A DNA stretch of 64,000 nucleotides from Phenylobacterium sp. (lineage in GTDB: Bacteria; Pseudomonadota; Alphaproteobacteria; Caulobacterales; Caulobacteraceae), in the NCBI RefSeq assembly GCF_004299445.1, contig NZ_SCTC01000083.1, forward strand, positions 1 to 64,000, read 5' to 3'. Positions 1 through 8,839 of this stretch are shown piece by piece (position 1 is the first letter of the stretch; each line of letters begins with the position of its first letter). A program made the position numbers and the translations under genes. Below the pieces are notes generated by a model. That model did not search any database. It was not told where the DNA came from and worked only from the letters and a program-made list of their open reading frames with translations.

Positions 1-599
1 GGTAGCCGCAGTTCCGCCAGCCGCGCGGTATCCAACGCGACGCGCACCTCCGAAGGCGGCGCGCCCCAGATCTCGGCCCGCCGAACGCCCGGCGCGCGAT
101 CCAGGCGCTCCCGGAGCTGATCCGCCGCCTTCTCAAGTCGCCGCATCGGCAGGGTCTCGCTGACCAGCGCCACCTGCACGATCGCCACCTCGGTGGTCCG
201 CGCCCGACGGACCTCCAGCTCGACCAGTCCCGCGGGCAGCGACGGACGCAGCGCATTCACCTCGCGCACGACCTCGTCGTACTTCCGCTCCGGATTTACG
301 CTCCAGTCGAACTCGACGTTCACCGAACCCGCGCCGTCCAGGCTGGTCGACGCGATGTCGTCCACGTCGTCGAGGCCGGCCAGCACGTCCTCGATCGGAT
401 CGACGACCAGCTGTTCGATCTCGGCCGGCTCGGCGCCCGGCATTACCGCCCGCACCGACACCACGGGGATTGGGAAGTGCGGGTCCTCAGACCGCGGCGT
501 GGTCATCAGCGCGTTCAGACCCAGGAGGGTCAGCAGACCGAACGCGACCAGCGTGAACTGCCAGCGACGAACCGCGAAGTCGGCGATATCGAACCTCAC
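1..599 (-). CDS. RND efflux permease, N-terminal part (cut by window start)
   Basis: This is the first ~199 residues of an inner-membrane proton-driven resistance-nodulation-division pump. The start is a GTG at 599-597 that overlaps the TGA stop of the adaptor gene (GTGA), so the two are translationally coupled. The translation begins with a short cytoplasmic segment (RFDIADFAVRRW) and a first membrane helix. The porter domain follows with the family-typical text PGAEPAEIEQLVVDPIE and later PGVRRAEIWG. These are characteristic of the AcrB/MexF family. It would form the pump with the adjacent adaptor and an outer-membrane channel not seen here. Substrate unknown. Confidence 0.9.
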   Translation of the reverse strand, partial: MRFDIADFAVRRWQFTLVAFGLLTLLGLNALMTTPRSEDPHFPIPVVSVRAVMPGAEPAEIEQLVVDPIEDVLAGLDDVDDIASTSLDGAGSVNVEFDWSVNPERKYDEVVREVNALRPSLPAGLVELEVRRARTTEVAIVQVALVSETLPMRRLEKAADQLRERLDRAPGVRRAEIWGAPPSEVRVALDTARLAELRL

Positions 600-1663
600 C
601 GGGCGGCCACGGCCGGCAGCTTTGCGGGATCGACCACCAGCACGGCCTGGCCGTCACTGACGAACCCGGCTCCGGCGGTGATCACCCTGGCGCCCGGCGG
701 CAGCCCGGAGACCCGCGCGAAGTCGCCTTCGAAGCCCTCGAACGTCACCGCCCGGCGTCGGGCCTTGCCCTGGGCGTCCACGACCAGAACGCTGGCTGCA
801 CGATCCTTGGCCTCGAGGATCGCCTCAGCCGGGACGCGCGCCGCCTGAGCGCCGACGTCGGTCGCTACGGCGACACTCGCGCTCGCCACCTGGCCGCTCA
901 GCGCCTGTGCGCTGGGCGGCAGGGCCACCTCGATCTCCACGCCGGCGGTCAGTGCGTTCGCACTCCGTCCGACACGCACCACCTGTCCGGCGACAGGCGG
1001 GGCCCCGCCGCCCAGGTCCACGCGCACCGCATCGCCCACCTTGACCCGGCCCGCCTGGCGATCCGGCGCATCGGCCCGCAGGACCAGCCCGCTACGCTCG
1101 TCGGCCACGGTGATCACCGTCTGGCCGGGCTGAACGACCTCGCCGGCCTGCGCCGTGCGCGTCAGCACCACCCCCTCCACCGGCGAGACCAGGCTAGCCC
1201 AGCGGCGGTCGAAAGCGGCTGCCGACATCCCGGCCTGCGCCGCTTTCAGAGCGCTGGCGCTGTCGTCAAGTCGCTGCCGGCTGACAAAGCCCTGGTCGAA
1301 AAGGATTCGGGCGCGAGCCATGTCGCGCTCTGCACGCTCCAGATCGGCCCGCGCGCGCTGCTCGGCCGCGGCCACGCCGGTGGGATCGAGCCTGGCCACC
1401 ACCTGACCGGCCCGGACCCGGTCGCCCGCCTCGACGTCCAGCCGCGTCATCACGCCCGGTACACGGAACGACAGATCCATCTCGCGACGCCGCTCGATCC
1501 GGCCGGTGAAGGTCAGTGTCTCAGCACCGGTCGCAGCGCCGATCTGAACCGCCTCCACCGGCGTGGGCGGCGGCGCTGAAGTTGCGGGGGCGTCGGCCTT
1601 CCCGCAGGAGGTCAACATCAGCGTCAGGACGGCCGACATCCCGATCCAGCCCCGATCGCGCAT
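596..1663 (-). CDS. RND efflux periplasmic adaptor (HlyD/MFP family lipoprotein)
   Basis: Membrane-fusion protein linking the RND permease to an outer-membrane channel. An ATG at 1675 is in frame, but the stretch AAGGAAGAG just after it is a good ribosome binding site for the second ATG at 1663. That gives 355 aa and a normal lipoprotein signal with lipobox LTSC (Cys20). Then come the lipoyl-like half (LDVEAGDRVRAGQVVARLDP), a helical hairpin rich in Ala/Arg, the second lipoyl half (SLVSPVEGVVL) and the beta-barrel. Its stop overlaps the permease start. Expression is probably controlled by the divergent TetR gene through the palindrome directly upstream. Confidence 0.88.
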   Translation of the reverse strand: MRDRGWIGMSAVLTLMLTSCGKADAPATSAPPPTPVEAVQIGAATGAETLTFTGRIERRREMDLSFRVPGVMTRLDVEAGDRVRAGQVVARLDPTGVAAAEQRARADLERAERDMARARILFDQGFVSRQRLDDSASALKAAQAGMSAAAFDRRWASLVSPVEGVVLTRTAQAGEVVQPGQTVITVADERSGLVLRADAPDRQAGRVKVGDAVRVDLGGGAPPVAGQVVRVGRSANALTAGVEIEVALPPSAQALSGQVASASVAVATDVGAQAARVPAEAILEAKDRAASVLVVDAQGKARRRAVTFEGFEGDFARVSGLPPGARVITAGAGFVSDGQAVLVVDPAKLPAVAAR

Positions 1664-1678
1664 CTCTTCCTTCATGAT

Positions 1679-1712
1679 CGATCAATGATCGACTATCAGT
1701 GATCAACGATCG
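1679..1712. promoter_or_regulatory. Probable TetR operator between efflux genes and tetR
   Basis: The two 13-base arms CGATCAATGATCG (1679-1691) and TGATCAACGATCG (1700-1712) form an inverted repeat with 10 of 13 positions matching, separated by 8 bases. It sits in the short divergent intergenic region, where it could control both the efflux operon and the TetR gene. The region also has five GATC tetramers. The operator role is inferred from position and symmetry. Confidence 0.55.
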
Positions 1713-1754
1713 GTTTCGTTGTCAAGCCGTAGCATCGGTGACAGGAACAACACC

Positions 1755-2396
1755 ATGAAGGCGGGGACGAGATCGCCGCCCAAGCGCAAAGGGCTCGGGC
1801 CGGAGCGGCGGGAGGAGATCCTCGACGCGGCGCTGCGGCTGTTTTCCCAATACGGCCTCTACGGGGTTTCAACCCGCCAGATCGCAAGCGCCGTGGGCAT
1901 TTCGCAGCCGACGCTCTACGCATACTTCCCGTCGAAGCATGACTTGGCCGCTGCATTGCATGAGCGCGCCTTCGCCGGGTTGCATGCCCGGTTGGTGGCC
2001 AGCCTTGCCCTGCCTCGCACTCGCGACGGCTTCCGCGTCGCGCTACGCCACTACGTCGACTTCGGGCTGGACAACCCCGACGCCTATAGACTGGCCTTCA
2101 TGCTCGAAGGCCCCCTGGGCCGCACGCCCCGCGCCGACGACCTCGCGATCCCGCCCGAGGCGCATGCGACTTTCGGGGTGTTGCGAATCTGGATCGATGA
2201 ACTCCACGCGAACGGCTCGGCTAGCTCGGACGATCCCGAACGTCTCGCCCAGTCGCTTTGGGCGGCGCTGCATGGCCTCGTCGCCCTCCTCCTGGCCCGC
2301 CCCGAGTTTCCGTGGGTCGAGCGGGAGGCCCTGATCCAGGGCCACATCGACCTGCTGCTCGACGCCGCTGTAACCGGCAAACACCGCGGCGCGTGA
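1755..2396 (+). CDS. TetR/AcrR family transcriptional repressor
   Basis: 213-aa one-component repressor. The N-terminal helix-turn-helix reads EEILDAALRLFSQYG, then QIASAVGISQPTLYAYFPSK, the standard TetR signature. The C-terminal ligand-binding half is all helical and not recognisable by ligand. I chose the ATG at 1755 because AGGA lies at a suitable distance upstream; a longer TTG-started version (from 1719) would add 12 unconserved residues. Divergent from the RND adaptor gene, it is very likely the local repressor responding to a pump substrate. Confidence 0.9.
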   Translation: MKAGTRSPPKRKGLGPERREEILDAALRLFSQYGLYGVSTRQIASAVGISQPTLYAYFPSKHDLAAALHERAFAGLHARLVASLALPRTRDGFRVALRHYVDFGLDNPDAYRLAFMLEGPLGRTPRADDLAIPPEAHATFGVLRIWIDELHANGSASSDDPERLAQSLWAALHGLVALLLARPEFPWVEREALIQGHIDLLLDAAVTGKHRGA

Positions 2397-2473
2397 GCGA
2401 CGGTCAGACCAGACGACTTCATTCGCCGCACGACCGCGATCAAGCGGCGCCGAAGCCTATCCGCCAACGTGGC

Positions 2474-2496
2474 CGAGGGGCCCGTTCAGCCCCTCG
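2474..2496. terminator. Hairpin between convergent genes
   Basis: Perfect 8-bp stem CGAGGGGC / GCCCCTCG with a 7-base loop, between the stop codons of the tetR gene (+) and the lipoprotein gene (-). There is no U-tract on either side, so it may only slow or stop transcription together with Rho. Its position fits a shared bidirectional terminator. Confidence 0.5.
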
Positions 2497-2509
2497 CCGA
2501 TCGCCGCCT

Positions 2510-4501
2510 CTAGTTCCCGAGCGGCGTGTTCTCGTTCGGGCCGTCGCTTTGCTGGCGGCGGCGGTTGGGCAGCATCGACTGGGCCGCGGCCAGTTCCATC
2601 CGGTCCAGACCGCCGTCCCCGTTCTTGTCGATCTTGGGGAACGCCATTGCGATCATGTTGCCCATCTGGCCCTTGAGTTCGGCCTTCTGGAGCTTGCCGT
2701 CGATGTTGTCGTCCATCATGCCGATCAGCCGAGTCTGGGCGAAGCGGGCGTCGCTGTCGACCTGCTTGGCGGCGGTCTCATCCAGCCAGCGGAACGAGAG
2801 CGAGGTGAACAGCATCTCTTCGTGGCTCTGCTCGCCCCAGGTGACCTTGATGGTCGGGTCCGGGTTGGACGGGTTGGCCTTCGAGTTGTCGTAGACGTAG
2901 TTGGCGATCAGCCGCGAGCCCGCGGGGATCTTGATGGGCTCAGCGAAGGTGTAGCTGCGCTGCCAGTTGAAATCATAGCGCGGCAGGGTGAGCAGCAGCT
3001 TCTTCTTGCCGTCCGGCGTCTGCAGCCACAGGTCGGATGAATAGGCCCGGTAGTGGGCGTGCGGGAACGCAGAGTAGAGCAGCGCGTCGTTGGGGAACTC
3101 GACGTAGGCCATTTCCTTATGGCGCTTGGTGTTCGGGGCGATCGTGATGGTCGGGTCGATCACCACGACGCCACGCATGATGTACTTCGGCATGTCCTCG
3201 CGGAAGTAGACGCCGATCTGCGTGTTATCGACCGTCTCCTTGCCGTAGGGCGTGTAGTGCATCTGGTAGCCGACGGCGCCGCCGGCCGGCAGGTAGGTGC
3301 CCACCTCGCCCGAGAACACGTTGGATTCGGCGCCCACGGCATAGCCGCCGACCGACCCGCGCCAACGGGTTTCCGACGCCGTCTCGCCTGCCTTCGGCAC
3401 ATCCTTCATCCAGCCCGTCAGCACGTGGTGCACGGCCTGGCGGTCGCCCGGCTTCACGGTGGTGGCGCGGATCCACTTGCCCTGGGTCAGCGGGTTCTCG
3501 GTGAACGGGCGCTGATAGTCGACGATGCCCGAGGCCGGCACCTTGTAGGCCGGGATGTTCAGGATCAGGTCGGGCTTGCCCAGCGGCCATTCGGCAGCGG
3601 TGTGCCGCGTGCCCGCCAGCGGGTCGGCGCCCTCGCCGCGCGGCGCACCGGCCTCGACCCAGTGGACCAGCGTCTTGATCTCGGCCGGGGTCAGATTCTT
3701 CGTGTCGGAGAATTTGCTGACGTGCGGGTCGGCGTTGTAGGGCGGCATCCGGTCGGTGCGGATCACCTCGCGGATCATCGGCGAGAAGCCCTTCACCATC
3801 TCGTAGCTCGTCAGCTTCATCGGGCCGATGCCGCCTTCCTGATGGCAGCCGACGCAGTTCTTCTCGAGGATCGGAGCCACGTCCTTGACGTAGGTGAGCT
3901 TGGCGCCCGCGCCGCGCGACGGGAACGCGATCGGAGCGCCCAGCGGGCCCGTCGCAGCCGGGGCCGCCCGGCCGGCCGCCAGGGCCTCGAGGGCGCCGGC
4001 GACGCCGCTGACCGGGCCACGGTAGGCGATGGTCCAGGTCTTCGGATTGATGACATACGCTTCGGCCGAGCGGGTGACGCCCAGGCTTTCACCGATCAGC
4101 TGGTTGGGGTCGAGCAGGACCGGCACGGCGTAGCCGACGCTGGACGCCTCGGAGAGGATCGCCTCGCGGCTGTCCTTCAGGCTGGAATTCAGAAGCCGGA
4201 ACTCAACGCCCTTGGCGCCGTAGGTATCGGCCAGGGCCTTCAGTTGGGGCGCGAGGCCGCGGATCACGGCATCGCCATTGGCCTGGGTGACCAGAACCAC
4301 CGCGCTGGCGTCGTTCATGCGATAGAGTTCGTGGGCTTCCAGGTTGGCGTCCACCAGCATGAAGTTGTCGACGCTGGCGGGCGTCGTGGCCGAGGCGTTC
4401 ACCTGGGAGCCCGTCAGGGCCGCCTGCTGGGTGTCGCTGGCGCAGCCGGTCACAAGCGCGGTGGTCGCCAGAAGGCCCATCAGGCCGAGACGCGTCGTCA
4501 T
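2510..4501 (-). CDS. Lipoprotein with thioredoxin-like, c-heme, PHM-like copper and EF-hand segments
   Basis: 663-aa exported protein. The ATG at 4501 has a clear GGGGAG ribosome site and yields a lipobox VTGC (Cys20). Residues ~45-180 resemble a thioredoxin/redoxin fold, without a visible CxxC. A c-type heme motif CVGCH lies at 216-220. Residues ~300-570 resemble the copper type II monooxygenase (PHM) fold, with HH at 358-359, QMHY (His415) and HAH (481-483) as candidate copper ligands. Two EF-hand loops follow (Asp597-Glu608 and Asp625-Glu636). It may be a periplasmic redox enzyme; substrate unknown. The upstream secreted hydrolase gene on the same strand may be co-transcribed. Confidence 0.75.
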   Translation of the reverse strand: MTTRLGLMGLLATTALVTGCASDTQQAALTGSQVNASATTPASVDNFMLVDANLEAHELYRMNDASAVVLVTQANGDAVIRGLAPQLKALADTYGAKGVEFRLLNSSLKDSREAILSEASSVGYAVPVLLDPNQLIGESLGVTRSAEAYVINPKTWTIAYRGPVSGVAGALEALAAGRAAPAATGPLGAPIAFPSRGAGAKLTYVKDVAPILEKNCVGCHQEGGIGPMKLTSYEMVKGFSPMIREVIRTDRMPPYNADPHVSKFSDTKNLTPAEIKTLVHWVEAGAPRGEGADPLAGTRHTAAEWPLGKPDLILNIPAYKVPASGIVDYQRPFTENPLTQGKWIRATTVKPGDRQAVHHVLTGWMKDVPKAGETASETRWRGSVGGYAVGAESNVFSGEVGTYLPAGGAVGYQMHYTPYGKETVDNTQIGVYFREDMPKYIMRGVVVIDPTITIAPNTKRHKEMAYVEFPNDALLYSAFPHAHYRAYSSDLWLQTPDGKKKLLLTLPRYDFNWQRSYTFAEPIKIPAGSRLIANYVYDNSKANPSNPDPTIKVTWGEQSHEEMLFTSLSFRWLDETAAKQVDSDARFAQTRLIGMMDDNIDGKLQKAELKGQMGNMIAMAFPKIDKNGDGGLDRMELAAAQSMLPNRRRQQSDGPNENTPLGN

Positions 4502-4633
4502 GGTAGCTCCCCAATCTCTATCGTTCGGCGCCCAGGCGCGAGAACCTGAGCCGCGCGTCATTTTCGCCGCATCACATTACACCATTATTTCGAAAACCTT
4601 CGCGCCCCGGGTTGGAGGCGGTCGCGGCCGGAC

Positions 4634-5665
4634 TCAGTCGCCGCCCTGGGCCTTCCCGCCCTTGGCGCTGACGATCATCTTGACCAGCGCTTCGGTAACG
4701 TTCGGCTCGAGGCCCTCGGTGTGGCCCTTGTCCATCCGCACCACGTCGGCGACGACGCGGCCGTCCTTGCACTTGGGATAGACGTAGACCTCGCTCTTCC
4801 CCGGCCCGGCCTTCATTCCCCAGACCTTGTAGCCGGCGCGGCTGAAGTCCCAGACGTGTCCGGGCTTGTCGTCGACGATGTCATTCTCGCGGATCCGCGC
4901 GCCGCAGCCGTACTTCGTGGCCCAGGGCGAGGTGGCAGGCAGACTGTCGATCTCCCACTGCCCGACTGCAAAGATATGACTGAACTCGCAGGCCGGCGGC
5001 CTGTCGTTGGCCATCGGGTTCGGACCGGCGGGGCGCGGGTCGGGCGGCGAGCCATCGGCCTTGGGCGGGCCGAACTGCTTCACGAAAGGCGCCTGGCCGA
5101 TGCGGCCGCCGGACAGGCTGAGCCAGCCGTCGACCTTGCCCTTGAAGTAGTCGCTGCAGACGATGCGGCGCGAGGTGAACCCACCCTGGCTATGCCCGGC
5201 CAACCACATCGCCTTCACGTTGCCCTTGCCGAAGCTGTCGAAGACGAAATCGGTGATGTTCTGCAGATGAGCGTCGTCGGCCGCGCCATCCCAGCGGCGC
5301 ACCGGCGTGGCCGTCGCCGCCGTCGGGGTGGCCACCACCAGCCGATACTTCTGCACGTAGTCCGAGGCGGGGAAGTAGTGGCGCTGCCAGTTGCCGACCG
5401 ACCCAGCCCCGTGGATGTTGAGGATGAAGGTCACCTTCTCGCCCGGCTTCAGGTCGCAGGGATAGTCCAGCCAGAACTTGCGCCCCGTCCTGGCGTCGGT
5501 CGCGTTGCCCAGATCGGCCAGCGGGCCCGGCACGCAGGCCGTACCCTCGCATCTCACCGGCTGCGGCGTCGTGCACGCCACGCCGCCCACGTCCCGAGCC
5601 AGCGACGGCCCGGCGGTCGCCAGGAGTCCCAGCGCCGCGCCCAGGGCAATCTGCGTCGTCTTCAT
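4634..5665 (-). CDS. Secreted alpha/beta hydrolase (poly-3-hydroxybutyrate depolymerase/esterase-like)
   Basis: 343 aa with a signal peptide ending near SLA (residue 23). The ATG at 5665 has GAGGGA upstream; a longer start at 5737 would spoil the signal. The oxyanion region is NIHGAG (83-88) and the nucleophile elbow is GHSQG with Ser159. Several cysteines in the mature protein fit an exported enzyme with disulfides. The family includes esterases and depolymerases; the substrate cannot be told. It is divergent from the amidase gene and in tandem with the copper/heme lipoprotein gene. Confidence 0.75.
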   Translation of the reverse strand: MKTTQIALGAALGLLATAGPSLARDVGGVACTTPQPVRCEGTACVPGPLADLGNATDARTGRKFWLDYPCDLKPGEKVTFILNIHGAGSVGNWQRHYFPASDYVQKYRLVVATPTAATATPVRRWDGAADDAHLQNITDFVFDSFGKGNVKAMWLAGHSQGGFTSRRIVCSDYFKGKVDGWLSLSGGRIGQAPFVKQFGPPKADGSPPDPRPAGPNPMANDRPPACEFSHIFAVGQWEIDSLPATSPWATKYGCGARIRENDIVDDKPGHVWDFSRAGYKVWGMKAGPGKSEVYVYPKCKDGRVVADVVRMDKGHTEGLEPNVTEALVKMIVSAKGGKAQGGD

Positions 5666-5820
5666 CGTCCCTCGCTCCCGCGATTGAGCCCTTGTCGTGG
5701 CGGCAGCACTTTGCCGCCGTATTTCAGGGTCCGCCAACCTGGGCGCCGAGCACTCCGGTCGCCCGGCGGTTGACGCAACCGGCCCCCGCCGCCGATCCTG
5801 CGCGGGGGAGTACGATCATC

Positions 5821-7236
5821 ATGGCGTCGAACGAGATCTGGCAGTGGTCGGCCGTAGACACGGCGACGGCGATCCGAACCGGCCAGGTCAGCGCCCTGGA
5901 AGTGACCCAGGCGCACGTCGCGCGCCTCCACGCCGCCAACCCGGCCCTGAACGCCGTCGTCGTCGACCTGATCGACCAGGCCCTGGACGCCGCCCGCGCC
6001 GCCGATGCAGCCCAGGCCTCGGGGGCCGAACTCGGTACGCTTCACGGCGTCCCCGTGACGATCAAGATCAACATCGACGTCGAGGGACAGGCCAACTCCA
6101 ACGGCGTCGTGGCGCTGAAGGACAATATCGCTCCCGGCGACGCGCCCGTGACCGCCAACCTCAAGCAGGCCGGCGCGATCATCCTGGGGCTCACCAACAC
6201 GCCCGAGTTCTCGATGCGGGCGTTCACCGACAACCCGCTGCATGGCCAGACGTGGAACCCCTGGGACCGCGCGATCACCTGCGGGGGGTCGTCGGGCGGC
6301 GCGGCGGCGGCGGTCGCGGCCGGGATCGGCTGCATCGCGCACGGCAACGACATTGGCGGCTCGCTGCGTTGGCCGGCCTTCTGCACCGGTATCGCCACCA
6401 TCCGCCCAAGCCAGGGACGCGTCCCCGCCTTCAACCCCTCGGCGCCGGTCGAGCGCCCCCCCATGGCGCAGCTGATGTCGGTCCAGGGGCCGTTGTGCCG
6501 CGACGTCGCCGACGTGCGGCTCGCGCTGTCGGTGATGAGCCGCCGCGACGTCCGCGATCCCTGGTGGGTTCCGGCCCCCCTGGAAGGCCCGCCCCTGCCC
6601 AAACGTGTGGCGAAGGCGAAGATCCCCGCCAGCATGGACTGCAACCACGAGGTCCTCGCGCTCATCGACCGCGCCGCCGCCTGGCTGTCCGAGGCCGGAT
6701 ACGAGGTCGTGGAGCTGGAGGTTCCCGACATCGACGAGACCTTCAAGGTCTGGGTCGACCTGATCTCCACCGAGATCACCGTCCTCCAGCTCAAGCAGTA
6801 CCGAGAGCAGGGTGGCCCGCTGTTCCAGGGCGCGCTGGACGGCATCCTGACGATGGCGACGATCCTGGACGGCCCCGGCTATATGCAGGCCGTCGCCTAT
6901 CGCGCCCGTCTCATCCGCCGCTGGCTGGCGTTCCTGGAGGACTGGCCAGTGATCCTTGCCCCGGTCTCCGTGCAGCCCACACCCGCCTTCGACGCCGACC
7001 TCGTCAGCACCGAGGCGGTCCGGCGCATCTTCGGCAACGACCTGCGCTTCAACATGGCCGTCAGCGCGCTGGGCGTCCCGGTCGCGACCACCCCGATCGG
7101 CTATGTCGACGGCGCGCCGATCGGCATCCAACTCATCGGTCAGCGCTTCCGCGAGGACGCCTGCCTTGAGGCAGCGGCCGCCATCGAGGCCCGGCTGGGA
7201 CTGCCCGTCCACGACCTCTGGGCGCGGTCGACCTAG
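5821..7236 (+). CDS. Amidase (amidase signature family)
   Basis: 471-aa amide hydrolase with a Ser-cisSer-Lys triad: Lys82 in VTIKINID, the glycine/serine motif GGSSGG (155-160) giving the cis-Ser, and nucleophile Ser181 in GNDIGGSLRWPA. The ATG at 5821 follows a GGGGGAG ribosome site. It has no signal peptide, so it is cytoplasmic. Family members act on aryl or aliphatic amides, and annotation alone cannot choose. It is divergent from the secreted hydrolase. Confidence 0.9.
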   Translation: MASNEIWQWSAVDTATAIRTGQVSALEVTQAHVARLHAANPALNAVVVDLIDQALDAARAADAAQASGAELGTLHGVPVTIKINIDVEGQANSNGVVALKDNIAPGDAPVTANLKQAGAIILGLTNTPEFSMRAFTDNPLHGQTWNPWDRAITCGGSSGGAAAAVAAGIGCIAHGNDIGGSLRWPAFCTGIATIRPSQGRVPAFNPSAPVERPPMAQLMSVQGPLCRDVADVRLALSVMSRRDVRDPWWVPAPLEGPPLPKRVAKAKIPASMDCNHEVLALIDRAAAWLSEAGYEVVELEVPDIDETFKVWVDLISTEITVLQLKQYREQGGPLFQGALDGILTMATILDGPGYMQAVAYRARLIRRWLAFLEDWPVILAPVSVQPTPAFDADLVSTEAVRRIFGNDLRFNMAVSALGVPVATTPIGYVDGAPIGIQLIGQRFREDACLEAAAAIEARLGLPVHDLWARST

Positions 7237-7481
7237 GCCCTCCGACCCGAGTTGCACCACCTCGCATCGGGCTGCATCGCGGCGCAACCTAGACTCGGCC
7301 CAAACAAGCTTAGCAATACAACTTTCTGGTGTATTTCAATTGACTCGACCGCGCTGCGGCGCGTAGCGTCAACTCGGCTAAGACAAATGTTCAGGAGCTA
7401 TTATCCAAGGTGGGGCAAGTAACTTGCGCCGCCCTTTCCAGTGCTGCGAAGCCAACAGCCTAGCAAACGAGGAGGACGCGG
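7237..7481. other. Intergenic region before the kinase/HopA1 cassette
   Basis: 245 bases without a convincing gene. The part around 7300-7345 is clearly more AT-rich than its surroundings and includes TTGACT (7340-7345), a possible -35 element, though no good -10 follows at 17 bases. The end holds a strong ribosome site (GAGGAGG) for the 205-aa gene. The promoter of the cassette most likely lies here. Confidence 0.4.
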
Positions 7482-8099
7482 ATGGCCACGCAACCGCGCG
7501 AGAAGACCGATTTTGTCATCAAGGACCTGGTAGTCAGTATTCCGTCCGCCGCCGGCGCCGGCGGGCGGTCTTTCCTTCCCGCCGATGACGGCGAACCCTT
7601 GCCCTGGTGGATCTCGCCGGTGGCCGGGGTCCTGGGCAAGGAGCACATCCTTGAGATCGCCCGCGAGACGGTCCGGGTGGCCCTGAAGGACCAGGCGGCG
7701 CTGGACAGCATCGGTCTCGCGTTCCAGGCGGGAGCCCACGAGGGCAATCCGGCGTTGCGTGAAGCGATCCACGACGTGGGCTCGGCGGTCGTCGCCAGCG
7801 CCGTTTGGGCCGACCTCGCGCGGGCCGGCGCGCGCACCAATGGCGGCGGCGGCGGCGTTGGCCTTCCCAACCCCGACTGCGGCGGCTCGTCGCTTGAGAC
7901 CATCCCCACGCCGATCACCCCGATCGTGCACGTCGGCATGGAAGCGCACCGGGTCTCGGACCTGCCCAAGATGCGCAAGCAGCTCGCGATCGCGGTCGAG
8001 AAACTCGACAAGATCTCGGCCAGCTACGCCCCTCGAGGCGACGACATCCCGGCGGTGAAGAAGCACCTCGAGGGGGCGCTTCAGAGCCTCGGGCGCTGA
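7482..8099 (+). CDS. Unknown 205-aa protein, first gene of kinase/HopA1 cassette (possible modified substrate)
   Basis: I do not recognise the family. It is a soluble protein with no signal peptide. The N-terminal stretch (FVIKDLVVSIPSA) leads into a Gly/Ser/Pro-rich part, a helical middle (~52-118), and a glycine run GGGGG (121-125). Then comes PNPDCGGSSLETIPTPITP (129-147), which holds the only cysteine (Cys133). The C-terminus is helical and charged. The ribosome site is strong, and the gene is 14 bases upstream of the HopA1-like gene. Because the next two genes look like a Ser/Thr phosphorylation and elimination pair, this protein is a candidate substrate, but a central core would be unusual for a RiPP precursor. 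That role is inference only. Confidence 0.55.
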   Translation: MATQPREKTDFVIKDLVVSIPSAAGAGGRSFLPADDGEPLPWWISPVAGVLGKEHILEIARETVRVALKDQAALDSIGLAFQAGAHEGNPALREAIHDVGSAVVASAVWADLARAGARTNGGGGGVGLPNPDCGGSSLETIPTPITPIVHVGMEAHRVSDLPKMRKQLAIAVEKLDKISASYAPRGDDIPAVKKHLEGALQSLGR

Positions 8100-8113
8100 A
8101 GGCGCGGCCCGCC

Positions 8114-8839
8114 ATGGCCGGACGGCTCGCCGAGCTCTCGCTGCGGGCCATCCGGACCGTGGCGGCGCTTCCGACCTCGGACGTCGGCCTGCTCGCGCGG
8201 CGACTCTACGCCTATGGCGCCGCGCCGTTCGGGCATGACGCCGAACTGGCCTTCGGACCGGGAGACAACGCGCTCTCGGTCCTGGGCCTCGCCCCCGGCG
8301 GCGCGGTGCGCGAGCTCCTGGCGCAATACTACGAGGCCTCGACCTATCCGGGCTGGATCAGCTTCCGACGCGCGGGTGGCGACCTGGCCGAGGCGCCGGC
8401 CTGCAAGCTCTATGTCAGCCCTCGCCCCGAGGCGCTGGCTGACGCCTTCCCCGTCATCGCAAACACCTTCGCCAGCCTGGACGTCGGGTCGTTCAAGGTC
8501 GGTCGCGGCGCACCCGGACTGCTGCGGGCGGACAAGATCGTGGCCTATTTCGACGACCTGGATCATCTCGGCACAGTGGCCATGGCCCTGACGCGCGCCC
8601 TTCGCGGCGCGCCGCCCCAGGGCGCAGCGTTCACCGCCGAGATCGCCGGCGACGGGCTCCTCTCCTGGGGACGAGACCCCTGCCCCGTCGCCGGCGCCCA
8701 GCCTCAGAGCTGGCGCTCGTGGATCACCGACAGGGTGGCCGAGGCGATCGTGGCCGTGCGGCAGCCCGGCGCCGATCCTGCCCCCGCCGTCACGGCCCGG
8801 CTGGCTGAACAGGGCGTTCGCGACTGGGTGACGCCATGA
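8114..8839 (+). CDS. HopA1-family protein (putative phospho-Ser/Thr lyase partner)
   Basis: 241 aa. The block CKLYVSPRP (97-105), FKVG....LLRADKIVAYF (127-146) and GDGLLSWGRDP (179-189) matches my recollection of the HopA1 type III effector family. That family also supplies the lyase-like partner of a kinase in class V lanthipeptide (lexapeptide, cacaoidin) and thioamitide (TvaC/TvaD) biosynthesis. Lys98, Lys128 and Lys141 are candidate active-site bases. There is no sign of type III secretion nearby, so an effector role is unlikely. The stop overlaps the kinase start (ATGA), which implies coupled production with the kinase. Confidence 0.65.
   Translation: MAGRLAELSLRAIRTVAALPTSDVGLLARRLYAYGAAPFGHDAELAFGPGDNALSVLGLAPGGAVRELLAQYYEASTYPGWISFRRAGGDLAEAPACKLYVSPRPEALADAFPVIANTFASLDVGSFKVGRGAPGLLRADKIVAYFDDLDHLGTVAMALTRALRGAPPQGAAFTAEIAGDGLLSWGRDPCPVAGAQPQSWRSWITDRVAEAIVAVRQPGADPAPAVTARLAEQGVRDWVTP

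Noticed and set aside
5662..7287. Long open frame (541 aa) on the minus strand opposite the amidase
   Set aside because: Its translation is Arg/Gly/Asp-rich without motifs, and it is fully antisense to an amidase with an intact triad; high GC keeps the opposite frame open.
8114..8839. Type III secreted effector
   Set aside because: HopA1 similarity could suggest an effector, but no secretion genes or chaperone are nearby and the gene is coupled to a kinase.
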